Assembly: GCA_029253585.1 (NCBI GenBank)
Contig: JAQWZF010000042.1
Span: 57,620 to 121,619, forward strand
DNA length: 64,000 nucleotides
DNA from: Gammaproteobacteria bacterium
Lineage (GTDB): Bacteria; Pseudomonadota; Gammaproteobacteria; Pseudomonadales; Pseudohongiellaceae
Reading direction: 5' to 3'
A program made the position numbers and the translations under genes. Shown here piece after piece: positions 57,311-64,000 of this stretch. Below the pieces are notes generated by a model. That model saw nothing but the letters and a program-made list of their open reading frames with translations. It did not search any database and had not been told where the DNA came from. The first letter of the stretch is position 1; every line of letters begins with the position of its first letter.

Positions 57311-59002
57311 TTATTCCTTCTCTAGCTTTGTTATTGCAGCCTTTACCGAGGATGCTGCTGAAAACAACATACCTTCTGTTAGTACGCCTTGAAATTCGCC
57401 GGCGTCGTTTACAATGGGAACACTTTCTCCGACAAAGCTTTCTATTGAAGCCAGTGCAGTTTTCAGTGAGTCGGTCTCTTTGAGGATGAGGGGATCTTTA
57501 ATGAGCTCTGTAGCAATAGGATTGCCTCTAGCCTGCTGAGCTCCAAAGATATCTACCTTCCCAATCAAGACGTCCTTTCGACCAATGACATATGCCTCGG
57601 TCATCTGTCTCTCAGTCATAATTTTGCTAAGATTTGAGCCTGATTCAGAGGCTTCTACTATTATACAATCCCTCGACAAGTGATTCTTCAAGTAAGTCCT
57701 GCTCAGCTGAATATCTTCTCGTCCAAGGGACATGTCTATTCCTCTATCTTTCAATTGCCTGTCAAAGTAAGACAAGCCAAAGACTCGGTGAGTGATTAAG
57801 CTGCTGACTATCACTGCCACCATCGCGCTGACGGCATATTCGTAGGAGCCAGTGAGTTCGAGGACGATCAATATAACTGCAATCGGAGCTCCTATAACAG
57901 AGGAGCTCACGGCCGCCATGCCAGCGATCATCATTACCTGATTCAGGCTAGCAGATGCCGAAAAACTGAGCGCTGTACTGACTATCGCTCCAGCGGATAC
58001 ACCGATAAACAGGGCGGGCGAGAACACGCCACCAAATAAGCCAAAGCCTATGCAAAGCGCTGTCATGGCTAGTTTTAGCACTAAAATTAATGCGATGTAT
58101 TGGATGCTGTAACTTCCTTGGAATAGATTGTTGACAACCTCGACACCGATTCCGAGGATCTCAGGCACAAAAATACCGAACCCGCCGCATACGACCGCGG
58201 CGATTAGAGAGGGCTCTATGTTTTTGGATTGAATTTTCTTACCCACAACTGCCGCGTATCGGAGGGCCAACATAAACGATAGCGCAAGACCAGCGAATAT
58301 CATTCCAGCGACAATTAGGTATGGGACTGTTTGTATCAAGGGGGGTGCGTTTGCGACTATTTGAAATGTTGACTGATTTGCCGGGAAGAGTTGCTGGTCG
58401 AAAGAGCTGGCACTTATAGAGGCTATAAAGATAGGCGCAACAGCTCTCAGTGAAAAATGTCTCAGAATTGCCTCGTGAGCGAAGATGACGCCAGCCAGGG
58501 GGGCATTGAAGCCGGCAGATATGGCCGCTGCCACGCCACATCCGAGAAAGACATCGCCTGAAATTTGGGTCAATCCGACCCTCTGGAAGAGGCTGCCGAC
58601 AGTGGCCCCGAAATGAACGAGGGGCCCATACTGCCCAACCGAGCCACCGCCGGCAGCAGACGTGAACGCGGCAAATGTCGATGCAAGGCCCTTTTTAATG
58701 TCTAATTCTCTAGAATCCGTATGTGCTGCCAGTATTGAGTCTGCAGGCCCCGCCCAGCTGTCTAGTTTTAGAGTTCTCTTCAGGGTTATTATAATCACCG
58801 CCGCCAGCAGCAAGATTAACGGCGCCATGGCTGAGTAGGTTGTTCCCGCAACCGAGAACTGCAGATATTCGGATGAAGCTCGCAGGTTTGCGGCTGCGCT
58901 TACTCCCTCAACAAAGCCGTTTGCCATGATGGCCATGACCAGGCCCATGACTGTGCCCACTATCAGGAGCAGAGCCAATTCAATCAATATCTGTAATCTC
59001 AT
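57311..59002 (-). CDS. ClC-family chloride channel with CBS pair, lacking gating and proton glutamates
   Basis: The 563-residue product has a ClC membrane domain and a C-terminal tandem CBS region (about 440-560). The ClC helix-N and helix-F motifs are visible as GQYGPLVHFG (residues 123-132), AGFNAPLAGVIFAHEAIL and FGLFGGVFSPALF. In ClC exchangers the second motif is G(K/R)EGP, with a gating glutamate; here the position is Tyr125. The internal proton glutamate corresponds to Ala178 beside Glu177. The N-terminal GSGIP motif is WAGPADS. These changes suggest a passive channel rather than a proton exchanger. Confidence 0.85.
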   Translation of the reverse strand: MRLQILIELALLLIVGTVMGLVMAIMANGFVEGVSAAANLRASSEYLQFSVAGTTYSAMAPLILLLAAVIIITLKRTLKLDSWAGPADSILAAHTDSRELDIKKGLASTFAAFTSAAGGGSVGQYGPLVHFGATVGSLFQRVGLTQISGDVFLGCGVAAAISAGFNAPLAGVIFAHEAILRHFSLRAVAPIFIASISASSFDQQLFPANQSTFQIVANAPPLIQTVPYLIVAGMIFAGLALSFMLALRYAAVVGKKIQSKNIEPSLIAAVVCGGFGIFVPEILGIGVEVVNNLFQGSYSIQYIALILVLKLAMTALCIGFGLFGGVFSPALFIGVSAGAIVSTALSFSASASLNQVMMIAGMAAVSSSVIGAPIAVILIVLELTGSYEYAVSAMVAVIVSSLITHRVFGLSYFDRQLKDRGIDMSLGREDIQLSRTYLKNHLSRDCIIVEASESGSNLSKIMTERQMTEAYVIGRKDVLIGKVDIFGAQQARGNPIATELIKDPLILKETDSLKTALASIESFVGESVPIVNDAGEFQGVLTEGMLFSAASSVKAAITKLEKE

Positions 59003-59207
59003 AAGGTTGCCTCGGCTCCGGTATCAAAATTGGCTTGCGGCCAGTTTTAAGAAATCCTGCCAATTCCTCACACATCATTTACGTCGAAGAGTAATCTAAA
59101 TGCTCATTTTTTGATACAATGCCGCGACCCGAGGACACGCACTGGCAGCAATTGCACAGAAAATAGCTTTTTGCTGAATTATTCTAATTAAAACCGGGAA
59201 GGACCCC

Positions 59208-60296
59208 ATGCCCGCGGCAGAAGAAGGCGATCCTATTATCGGCACGAGCCGACCGACAGCAGAGCTAAAGTCACTGCTCGGTAAGTTCGCGGTAGTTGAT
59301 GCTCCTATTTTGGTTCTGGGTGAATCAGGGGTAGGTAAAGAACTGATTTGCAAGGAGATTCATCGTAAGTCCGGAAGAACTGGGCAGCTTGTTTTTATAA
59401 ACTGTGGTGCAATCCCAGATCAGCTATTAGAGAGTGAGATATTTGGGCACGTAAAGGGTGCTTTTACCGGCGCTACATGTGATCGAAAGGGAAAGTTTCA
59501 GCTGGCAGATAGAGGCACCCTGGTCTTAGATGAGATCGGCGACATGCCATTCGACCTCCAAGTAAAGTTGCTCCGGGTCATGGAGGAGCAGAAAGTGCAG
59601 CCAGTAGGCGGAAATCAGTCGATACAGACGGATGTTCGACTGGTCGCAGCTACCAATAAAGATCTGGAAGCAATGGCGGTGGCAGGTCATTTTCGTGAGG
59701 ATCTCTTCCATCGATTGAATGTCCTGCCTGTTGTGGTTCCACCCCTCAGGGACCGGCCTAAAGATATAGAGAGGCTGGTGCACCACTTCTTGAAAAAGTT
59801 CTGTGAATCGAAGCCAGTTAAGCTCGCCATCTCTGAGAAGTCTTTGGCTGCTATGATCGCTCACGATTGGCCCGGCAACGTGAGGGAGCTCTCCAACTTT
59901 GTGCAGCGTGTATGCGTGCTCGCTTCTGGGCCTGTTATTCGGTTCATTGATATTCCCAGTCAGTTCTTGCCGGCTCCTATAGCGCAGCTATACGAAGAGA
60001 ATGGGCCGGAGGAGGCTGAAGCGCCCGCCGAAGCTCAAAAAGTCGAGCGTGAAGAGATTGAGGATCTTTTTGATTACGAACAAATAATCGGATTGAGTGA
60101 GGTAAAAACCACCCTACCCACTGGGGGCATTGACGCACCGAACGTTTTGAATAGTATCGAACGCAATCTAGTTATCGCAGCCCTCGATAGGTGTGGGTGG
60201 AATGTTTCTAAATCTGCACAGGTTCTAAGTATGCCGAGGACGACGTTGATACAAAAAATGAACAAGTTTGGGTTTAATCAGAAGCCATCGAAATGA
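59208..60296 (+). CDS. Sigma54-dependent activator, FleQ/FlrA-like, without receiver domain
   Basis: This enhancer-binding protein has 362 residues. It starts almost directly at the AAA+ domain: Walker A GESGVGKE near residues 38-45, the sigma54-contacting GAFTGA near 84-89, and DEIGDMPFDLQVKLLRVMEE. The C-terminal Fis-type helix-turn-helix (DRCGWNVSKSAQVLSMPRTTL, then IQKMNKFGF) resembles FleQ. FleQ/FlrA normally have an N-terminal receiver-like domain of about 120 residues; a stop codon lies 12 codons upstream, so it is truly absent. It probably acts on the sigma54-type flagellar promoters seen here. Its stop overlaps the next start by ATGA. Confidence 0.88.
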   Translation: MPAAEEGDPIIGTSRPTAELKSLLGKFAVVDAPILVLGESGVGKELICKEIHRKSGRTGQLVFINCGAIPDQLLESEIFGHVKGAFTGATCDRKGKFQLADRGTLVLDEIGDMPFDLQVKLLRVMEEQKVQPVGGNQSIQTDVRLVAATNKDLEAMAVAGHFREDLFHRLNVLPVVVPPLRDRPKDIERLVHHFLKKFCESKPVKLAISEKSLAAMIAHDWPGNVRELSNFVQRVCVLASGPVIRFIDIPSQFLPAPIAQLYEENGPEEAEAPAEAQKVEREEIEDLFDYEQIIGLSEVKTTLPTGGIDAPNVLNSIERNLVIAALDRCGWNVSKSAQVLSMPRTTLIQKMNKFGFNQKPSK

Positions 60297-61207
60297 CCTA
60301 TCTAGCTCTCAGAGACAGGATGCTCGAAATAATAGATAAGGGATCGCGAGGCGACATTTATAGTTTCAGCTGTGACCTTTTCTTATCCTTGTTGATTATC
60401 TTTAATTTGGTCTGTGTGAGTCTTGAGTCGGTGAGCTCGCTGGCCGAGGAGTATGGAGGGTTTTTCCAGACAGTCGAAATAGTATCATTGGTCTTATTTT
60501 CGATTGAATATGCTTTGAGGGTTTGGACTGCAGCTTCTAAATACGACATCTCTGGTACAAGTTCGTCCCGTCGCTTGCGCTATATATTCAGTTTTACGGG
60601 AATTGTTGACCTTGTTTCAATTTTACCGGGCCTGCTCCAAGTGGTGGGCGTCGCACTTGATCTACGCTGGGTCAGGATCTTGCGGCTTCTGCGCCTCCTC
60701 AAGATCAGTCACTATTCCAGCGCTTTTTCGGATGTGTATTCGGTGATCGCCGAAGAGAAGAACTCTCTACTTGCGACCCTATACCTCCTGTTTGTGGCGA
60801 TGTTTTTTTCTAGCGCAGCACTCTACCTTGCTGAGGCCGATGCGCAACCGGAGGACTTTGCATCTATACCGGATGCGATGTGGTGGTCACTTATCACTCT
60901 AACTACGGTAGGTTACGGCGATGTCTCCCCTGTGACGCCGATCGGAAAAATAATTGGATCGTTCACCGCCATCATTGGTGTACTCACCGTGGCATTAATG
61001 ACTGGTATTGTGAGCTCCTCTTTCTCCAACAGGATGGCGCTTAAAAAGACCATGCTTGATAGGGAGATCGAGGAGTCTTTGGAGGATGGAGTCATCTCCG
61101 TGGTCGAACTTCGTAAGATAAAAGAATTGGCCGCCGGACTAAATATGAGCGACGAGCAGGTGGAGGCCCTAATCACCTATGAGCGCATGAAGCGTCTACC
61201 CCGTTAG
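60293..61207 (+). CDS. Voltage-gated potassium channel
   Basis: The 304-residue product has six membrane segments: S4 with LRWVRILRLLRLLK (near residues 123-136), a pore loop with selectivity filter TVGYGD (near 204-209), and a short cytoplasmic C-terminus. It is a Kv-type (ion_trans) channel. It is translationally coupled to the sigma54 activator by an ATGA overlap, an unusual pairing. It lies between a ClC gene and fliS. Confidence 0.88.
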   Translation: MTYLALRDRMLEIIDKGSRGDIYSFSCDLFLSLLIIFNLVCVSLESVSSLAEEYGGFFQTVEIVSLVLFSIEYALRVWTAASKYDISGTSSSRRLRYIFSFTGIVDLVSILPGLLQVVGVALDLRWVRILRLLRLLKISHYSSAFSDVYSVIAEEKNSLLATLYLLFVAMFFSSAALYLAEADAQPEDFASIPDAMWWSLITLTTVGYGDVSPVTPIGKIIGSFTAIIGVLTVALMTGIVSSSFSNRMALKKTMLDREIEESLEDGVISVVELRKIKELAAGLNMSDEQVEALITYERMKRLPR

Positions 61208-61228
61208 ACCAACAACTAAAGCTGTTTT

Positions 61229-61630
61229 CTAGTGAAACTGTGGAGCGCACTTGATTGGGCAGAGCTCTATCGTGTTTAGGAGTTGTGTGAAGTGCTCTGG
61301 CAGCTCTGCTAGGTGTCTACAGTCTTCGGTGTCTAGTCCGAGCTGGATTTGCTTTTGGCAATAGGCGTAAAATAATCCGAGCTTCTTCTGAATGTTTTCA
61401 TCACTGAGCATAAAGCTGGGTTGTGACACAGAGAAGAGCATGGATTGCAGCCTTTTTAATCCCTCAGTCATAAGGACTAAGCTTTCACTGGAACTGAGCG
61501 TGTCTGAAACTCCCTCGATAATTCCAATGTAGATAGTTTTTAGCAGTTCATTCTGGCTCTTGCCGAATGACAGGTTGGGATTCCATGTAGGAAACTCAGT
61601 CGAAGAAGTTTCTTGTATAATATCTCTCAT
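61229..61630 (-). CDS. FliS-like helical protein (divergent paralogue)
   Basis: The 133-residue product is all-helical in pattern and lies 29 bases after fliS. It shows FliS-like spacing: helix with LKTIYIGIIEGVSDTL, a middle loop, and KLGLFYAYCQKQIQLG, matching the YDYC region of the FliS next door (LDSLYDYCIRTL). Sequence identity is low, so it may be a second FliS, a FliT-like chaperone or an inactive relative. Confidence 0.55.
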   Translation of the reverse strand: MRDIIQETSSTEFPTWNPNLSFGKSQNELLKTIYIGIIEGVSDTLSSSESLVLMTEGLKRLQSMLFSVSQPSFMLSDENIQKKLGLFYAYCQKQIQLGLDTEDCRHLAELPEHFTQLLNTIELCPIKCAPQFH

Positions 61631-61659
61631 TCTAGGCGAACCTTTTGGTTAACACGAAC

Positions 61660-62052
61660 TTATTTCTTAATTTCTTTCCATCCGGAAAGAAGGTCCTCAA
61701 GTATGCCTTGTGCTTCGGCAAACTTTTTTCGGTCATTCGTGCAGTGTGCCGAAGTGAGAGTCCGAATGCAGTAGTCATAGAGGCTATCGAGATTCATCGC
61801 AATTTCGCCACCCTTTTCAAAATCTAGGGTCCTCCTGAGTCCGAAAATAATTTTTTGTGCCTTCGTCACGTGAATAGACTTCTTCTCAAAATCATTCAGA
61901 CTCAGCGCCGCCACGGATTCCCTGATCCTTCGAACGGCTCCTTCCAGCAGTACACGTACCATCTGGTGTTGATCTGATTGATTAATCTGGGTGAACGAGG
62001 AGGTAACTACCCCTTCATACATGTTCAATGCTGCAAGTGTTTGTGGACTCAC
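61660..62052 (-). CDS. fliS: Flagellin chaperone FliS
   Basis: FliS binds flagellin C-termini and prevents premature filament formation. The 130-residue product has QHQMVRVLLEGAVRRIRESVA near residues 28-48, the LRRTLDFEKGGEIAMNLDSLYDYC motif (in pieces) and a typical length. The start is GTG at 62052; GGGGAG stands before it. It is on the strand opposite to the flagellin genes. Confidence 0.88.
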   Translation of the reverse strand: MSPQTLAALNMYEGVVTSSFTQINQSDQHQMVRVLLEGAVRRIRESVAALSLNDFEKKSIHVTKAQKIIFGLRRTLDFEKGGEIAMNLDSLYDYCIRTLTSAHCTNDRKKFAEAQGILEDLLSGWKEIKK

Positions 62053-62313
62053 GAAAACTCCCCTCTATAAATTCATGGCAACAACGAAACAGGAAAGTTT
62101 TCCTCATTCGTTATTTGATCCCTGTCACAAGATTTGAATCGACATCACGTCCCAAAATAATTAGCTGTGCGCCAAAATAAATATATCTAGAGAGAAACTC
62201 GTTAACTTACGCTTCTTTATAAATAGACAAATTTACTAAACCTATAAATTGCAGCATGAATTCAGTCTCCTCAATCAACCGACCATTGCGATCGTAAGAA
62301 TTTAAAAAAATTT

Positions 62314-62341
62314 TTAATATTCGAAATGCATGTGTCGATTT
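62314..62341 (+). promoter_or_regulatory. Sigma28-type promoter of flagellin 1
   Basis: TTAATATT (62314-62321), 11 bases, TGTCGATT (62333-62340) has the same form as the flgM promoter candidate and fits the FliA spacing TAAAGTTT-N11-GCCGATAA. A leader of about 205 bases to the flagellin ATG would result. Confidence 0.65.
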
Positions 62342-62364
62342 AACCACTTGACCGGAGGCGAGAG

Positions 62365-62408
62365 ATGAGAATTTACCGCTCCTGGTCATGAACGTATTCA
62401 AAGAGTAA
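62365..62408 (+). CDS. Two coupled leader micro-ORFs before flagellin 1 (tentative)
   Basis: The first frame (62365-62391) encodes MRIYRSWS after a perfect GGAGG site six bases before its ATG. The second (62388-62408) encodes MNVFKE and overlaps the first by ATGA. Both lie in the transcribed leader and just before a 12-base palindrome. They could be a translational control device or chance; no family can be named. Confidence 0.3.
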
Positions 62409-62551
62409 TCGGTACCGATGAGCCTATGGGGGTAGGTGGTAGCGGAAACTCTCTGGTGAAGAAGAGGATGCGATCCCAGCTAACCCAGTGCTTACCGTGA
62501 CTGGTAGGGATGCATTACCTTCTTTAATTATTCAAATGAAGGAGACTTAAC

Positions 62552-63559
62552 ATGACAGTTATAAACACAAACATCAGCGCGACGCTTGCGTCGAACGCGA
62601 TTAAACGAAACGACAGAGACATGACGACAGCTATGGAACGACTCTCAACAGGCATGAGGATCAACTCTGCGGGCGATGATGCAGCCGGTCTAGCTATTGC
62701 GGCTCGTATGCAGTCCCAGGTTGATGGTCTTGAGCAGGCAGTGCGCAACGCAAATGATGGCGTCGCCATGTTGCAAGTTGCTGAGGGTGCAGTCGTCGAG
62801 ATCAGCAACATGCTTTCTCGCATGAGAGAGCTGGCTATTCAAGCTGCATCTGGCACTTACAGTGCTACTGACCGCGCAGCCCTTAACCTAGAGCTACAGC
62901 AGCTATTCCTAGAGATTCAGCGAATCGCGGTAAATACAGAATGGAACGGTATATCTATCTTAAATGGCGGCAATGACACAGCAAACAGCACAGCGACGAA
63001 GACAAGTATCACTTTGCAAATTGGTGCTGGCTCAAATCAAGAGATGGTCGTTGACCTGAAGTCGTGGGATCCACGGGCTACATTTAATACCGCGGATACG
63101 ATCTCTGCTATTGGTAATACCGCGAACAAAATTTCCGGCAATGGTCAGACTGATGCCTCGGCCTATGGTTCGGCGTCCTTAGTTTATGACGCCAAAGCCG
63201 ACGACGCTGAGCAGGCGGTTGTCACGTCCGAGAGTACCGACGCTACTAAGGACAAGTACATCGACATTACTACGAGTGCTAATGCGGCTGCCCTGGTTAA
63301 GCAGATTGATACCGCTGTAACAGCAGCAGCATCAGAGCGAGCCAAGCTAGGTGCCTACATAAATCGCCTTGAGTACGCGGCTGATAACTTAGCCAACGTT
63401 GCGCAGAACACTGATGCATCACGCAGCCGAATAGAAGACGCTGACTACGCGGAAGAAACAAGTGAGCTGGCGAGAACCCAGATCATTTCGCAGGCCTCGA
63501 CAGCGATGCTGGCGCAGGCTAACCAGGTGAAGCAGTCAGTACTAGCGCTACTTCAGTAA
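62552..63559 (+). CDS. fliC: Flagellin 1
   Basis: Flagellin forms the filament. The 335-residue product has the conserved N-terminal D0/D1 (TVINTNISATLASNAI, RLSTGMRINSAGDDAAGLAIA, SRMRELAIQAASGTYSATDR) and C-terminal D1/D0 (LEYAADNLANVAQNTDASRSRIEDADYAEET, in pieces, ending in LAQANQVKQSVLALLQ). The variable centre is short (about 150-250). AAGGAGA stands ten bases before the ATG. A second flagellin follows after a gap of about 320 bases. Confidence 0.96.
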   Translation: MTVINTNISATLASNAIKRNDRDMTTAMERLSTGMRINSAGDDAAGLAIAARMQSQVDGLEQAVRNANDGVAMLQVAEGAVVEISNMLSRMRELAIQAASGTYSATDRAALNLELQQLFLEIQRIAVNTEWNGISILNGGNDTANSTATKTSITLQIGAGSNQEMVVDLKSWDPRATFNTADTISAIGNTANKISGNGQTDASAYGSASLVYDAKADDAEQAVVTSESTDATKDKYIDITTSANAAALVKQIDTAVTAAASERAKLGAYINRLEYAADNLANVAQNTDASRSRIEDADYAEETSELARTQIISQASTAMLAQANQVKQSVLALLQ

Positions 63560-63562
63560 TAA

Positions 63563-63611
63563 AATCCTTGGGGCAAGACCCTGGGATTGACCGGTAACTC
63601 CTTCGGTTTTT
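63563..63611 (+). terminator. Possible terminator after flagellin 1
   Basis: A 10-base stem with one mismatch (63563-63572 with 63579-63588, AATCC/GGATT outside, GGG/CCC inside) starts just after the flagellin stop. A second small stem (ACCG 63590-63593 with CGGT 63604-63607) is followed by a run of T. The first stem alone has no T-run, so strength is uncertain. Confidence 0.4.
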
Positions 63612-63684
63612 CGACATGGACGTCGGTGGACTTTCTTGAGCCACGTGTGGCTTGCAGGTCCGAGGGAGAAAGGGATTAGTAGCG

Positions 63685-63792
63685 ATGGCTTTAGACTTTG
63701 ATACGGCGAAAAAGCAGGACCGGGTAGCTGAATTTTTTGACCAAGTGTGGTCCTTAGGCAGCCCTCAGAATTTAGCTGAGCTATCAACATGA
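63685..63792 (+). CDS. Small 35-residue ORF between the two flagellins (tentative)
   Basis: The frame encodes MALDFDTAKKQDRVAEFFDQ followed by VWSLGSPQNLAELST. It has a possible ribosome site (AAGGGA, nine bases before the ATG), an amphipathic helix-like start and no homologue that can be recalled. It lies in the gap of about 320 bases between the flagellin genes. It could be a real small protein or a leader ORF for flagellin 2. Confidence 0.4.
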   Translation: MALDFDTAKKQDRVAEFFDQVWSLGSPQNLAELST

Positions 63793-63881
63793 TCAGGCGC
63801 GGATTAATCAGTACTTTTTACGCGCGTGGTGACTTTGGAAGAGTGGCTAAGTAATTAGTCTATGGAAAGGTTGGATTATCG

Positions 63882-64000
63882 ATGACGGTAATTAATACAA
63901 ACGTAAGCGCGACGCTGGCGTCAAACGCGATCACAAGAAACGATCGTGCGATGTCAACGGCCATGGAGCGCCTGTCGACAGGACTGAGAATCAACTCAGC
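63882..64000 (+). CDS. Flagellin 2, cut by the window edge
   Basis: The first 39 residues (MTVINTNVSATLASNAITRN, then DRAMSTAMERLSTGLRINS) match flagellin 1 at all but five positions. The frame is open to the window end. It is a second, closely related flagellin. No sigma28-type promoter was seen in the gap before it, so it may be transcribed from further upstream or from an unrecognised site. Confidence 0.93.
   Translation, partial: MTVINTNVSATLASNAITRNDRAMSTAMERLSTGLRINS

Larger units (their letters stand above)
62053..62551. other. Intergenic region between fliS and flagellin 1
   Basis: This 499-base stretch holds the sigma28-type promoter of flagellin 1 (62314-62341), a leader of about 200 bases, a 12-base perfect palindrome (ATCGGTACCGAT, 62408-62419) and a hairpin (CCAGT 62485-62489 with ACTGG 62500-62504). 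Two tiny open frames, 62365-62391 and 62388-62408, are the first with a good GGAGG site. Its fliS-proximal half shows nothing recognised. Confidence 0.6.

Noticed and set aside
62207..62401. 64-codon open frame antisense to the flagellin 1 promoter and leader
   Set aside because: It covers the sigma28-type promoter and leader on the opposite strand, and no family or good ribosome site was seen.
62398..62421. Alternative sigma28 promoter TCAAAGAG ... ACCGATGA
   Set aside because: Spacing is 8 bases, too short for FliA; the upstream TTAATATT-N11-TGTCGATT fits better.
62400..62470. c-di-GMP riboswitch (GEMM) in the flagellin leader
   Set aside because: A GGTAGGT-like stretch is present, but the conserved CACGCA...GGGCAAACC core is absent.

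Overview
The window is the replication-origin region of a gammaproteobacterial chromosome, probably a marine, polarly flagellated species. The gene order gyrB-recF-dnaN-dnaA / oriC / rpmH-rnpA-yidD-yidC-mnmE-mnmG-rsmG-parA-parB-atpIBEFHAGDC-glmU-glmS is the classic origin arrangement of Pseudomonas-like and related gammaproteobacteria. The flagellar genes add a Vibrio-like flavour: FlgP and FlgT, which form outer-membrane basal-body rings, and PomA/PomB-type stator proteins that suggest Na+ drive. The species cannot be named from the sequence; OMG/Cellvibrionales-like marine groups are a guess.

Layout. 1-5133 (minus strand): gyrB (cut by the window edge), recF, dnaN, dnaA. 5134-5558: AT-rich oriC with several DnaA boxes. 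5559-14462 (plus): rpmH to parB, covering ribosome/RNase P, membrane insertion, tRNA modification and chromosome partition; two parS palindromes lie inside recF. 14476-21810: the complete F-ATPase operon, with a near-consensus sigma70 promoter in front and an intrinsic terminator behind. 21866-25119: glmU and glmS (UDP-GlcNAc supply). 25138-26770: two unrecognised plus-strand genes in lower-GC DNA.

26783-63999 is almost entirely flagellar. Minus strand: flhA, an FlhF-like gene, flhG, fliA and two unknown genes, behind a sigma54-type promoter. Plus strand: flgP, flgT, a LysM-type protein, a FliK-like protein and an FhlB-type FlhB C-terminal homologue. Minus strand: flgA, flgM, flgN. Plus strand: flgBCDEFGHIJKL-fliD behind another sigma54-type promoter. 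After a short stretch of small unknown genes come pomA and two tandem pomB-like genes, a Sel1-repeat protein, a ClC protein, a sigma54 activator overlapping a voltage-gated potassium-channel gene, fliS and a FliS-like gene, and two flagellins (the second cut by the window edge). The switch/export genes (fliE to flhB), chemotaxis genes and motX/motY are not in the window.

The most unusual points are: an FlhF homologue in the normal flhF slot that has lost every recognisable GTPase motif, next to an FlhG that lacks the N-terminal activator helix; two long PomB-like subunits with acidic tails and what looks like a degenerate duplication of the periplasmic module; an FlgA with three SAF-like repeats; hook and hook-junction proteins of nearly 1000 residues; a ClC protein without the gating and proton glutamates; and a receiver-less FleQ-like activator translationally coupled to a potassium channel. 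No tRNA, rRNA, insertion sequence or CRISPR array was seen.
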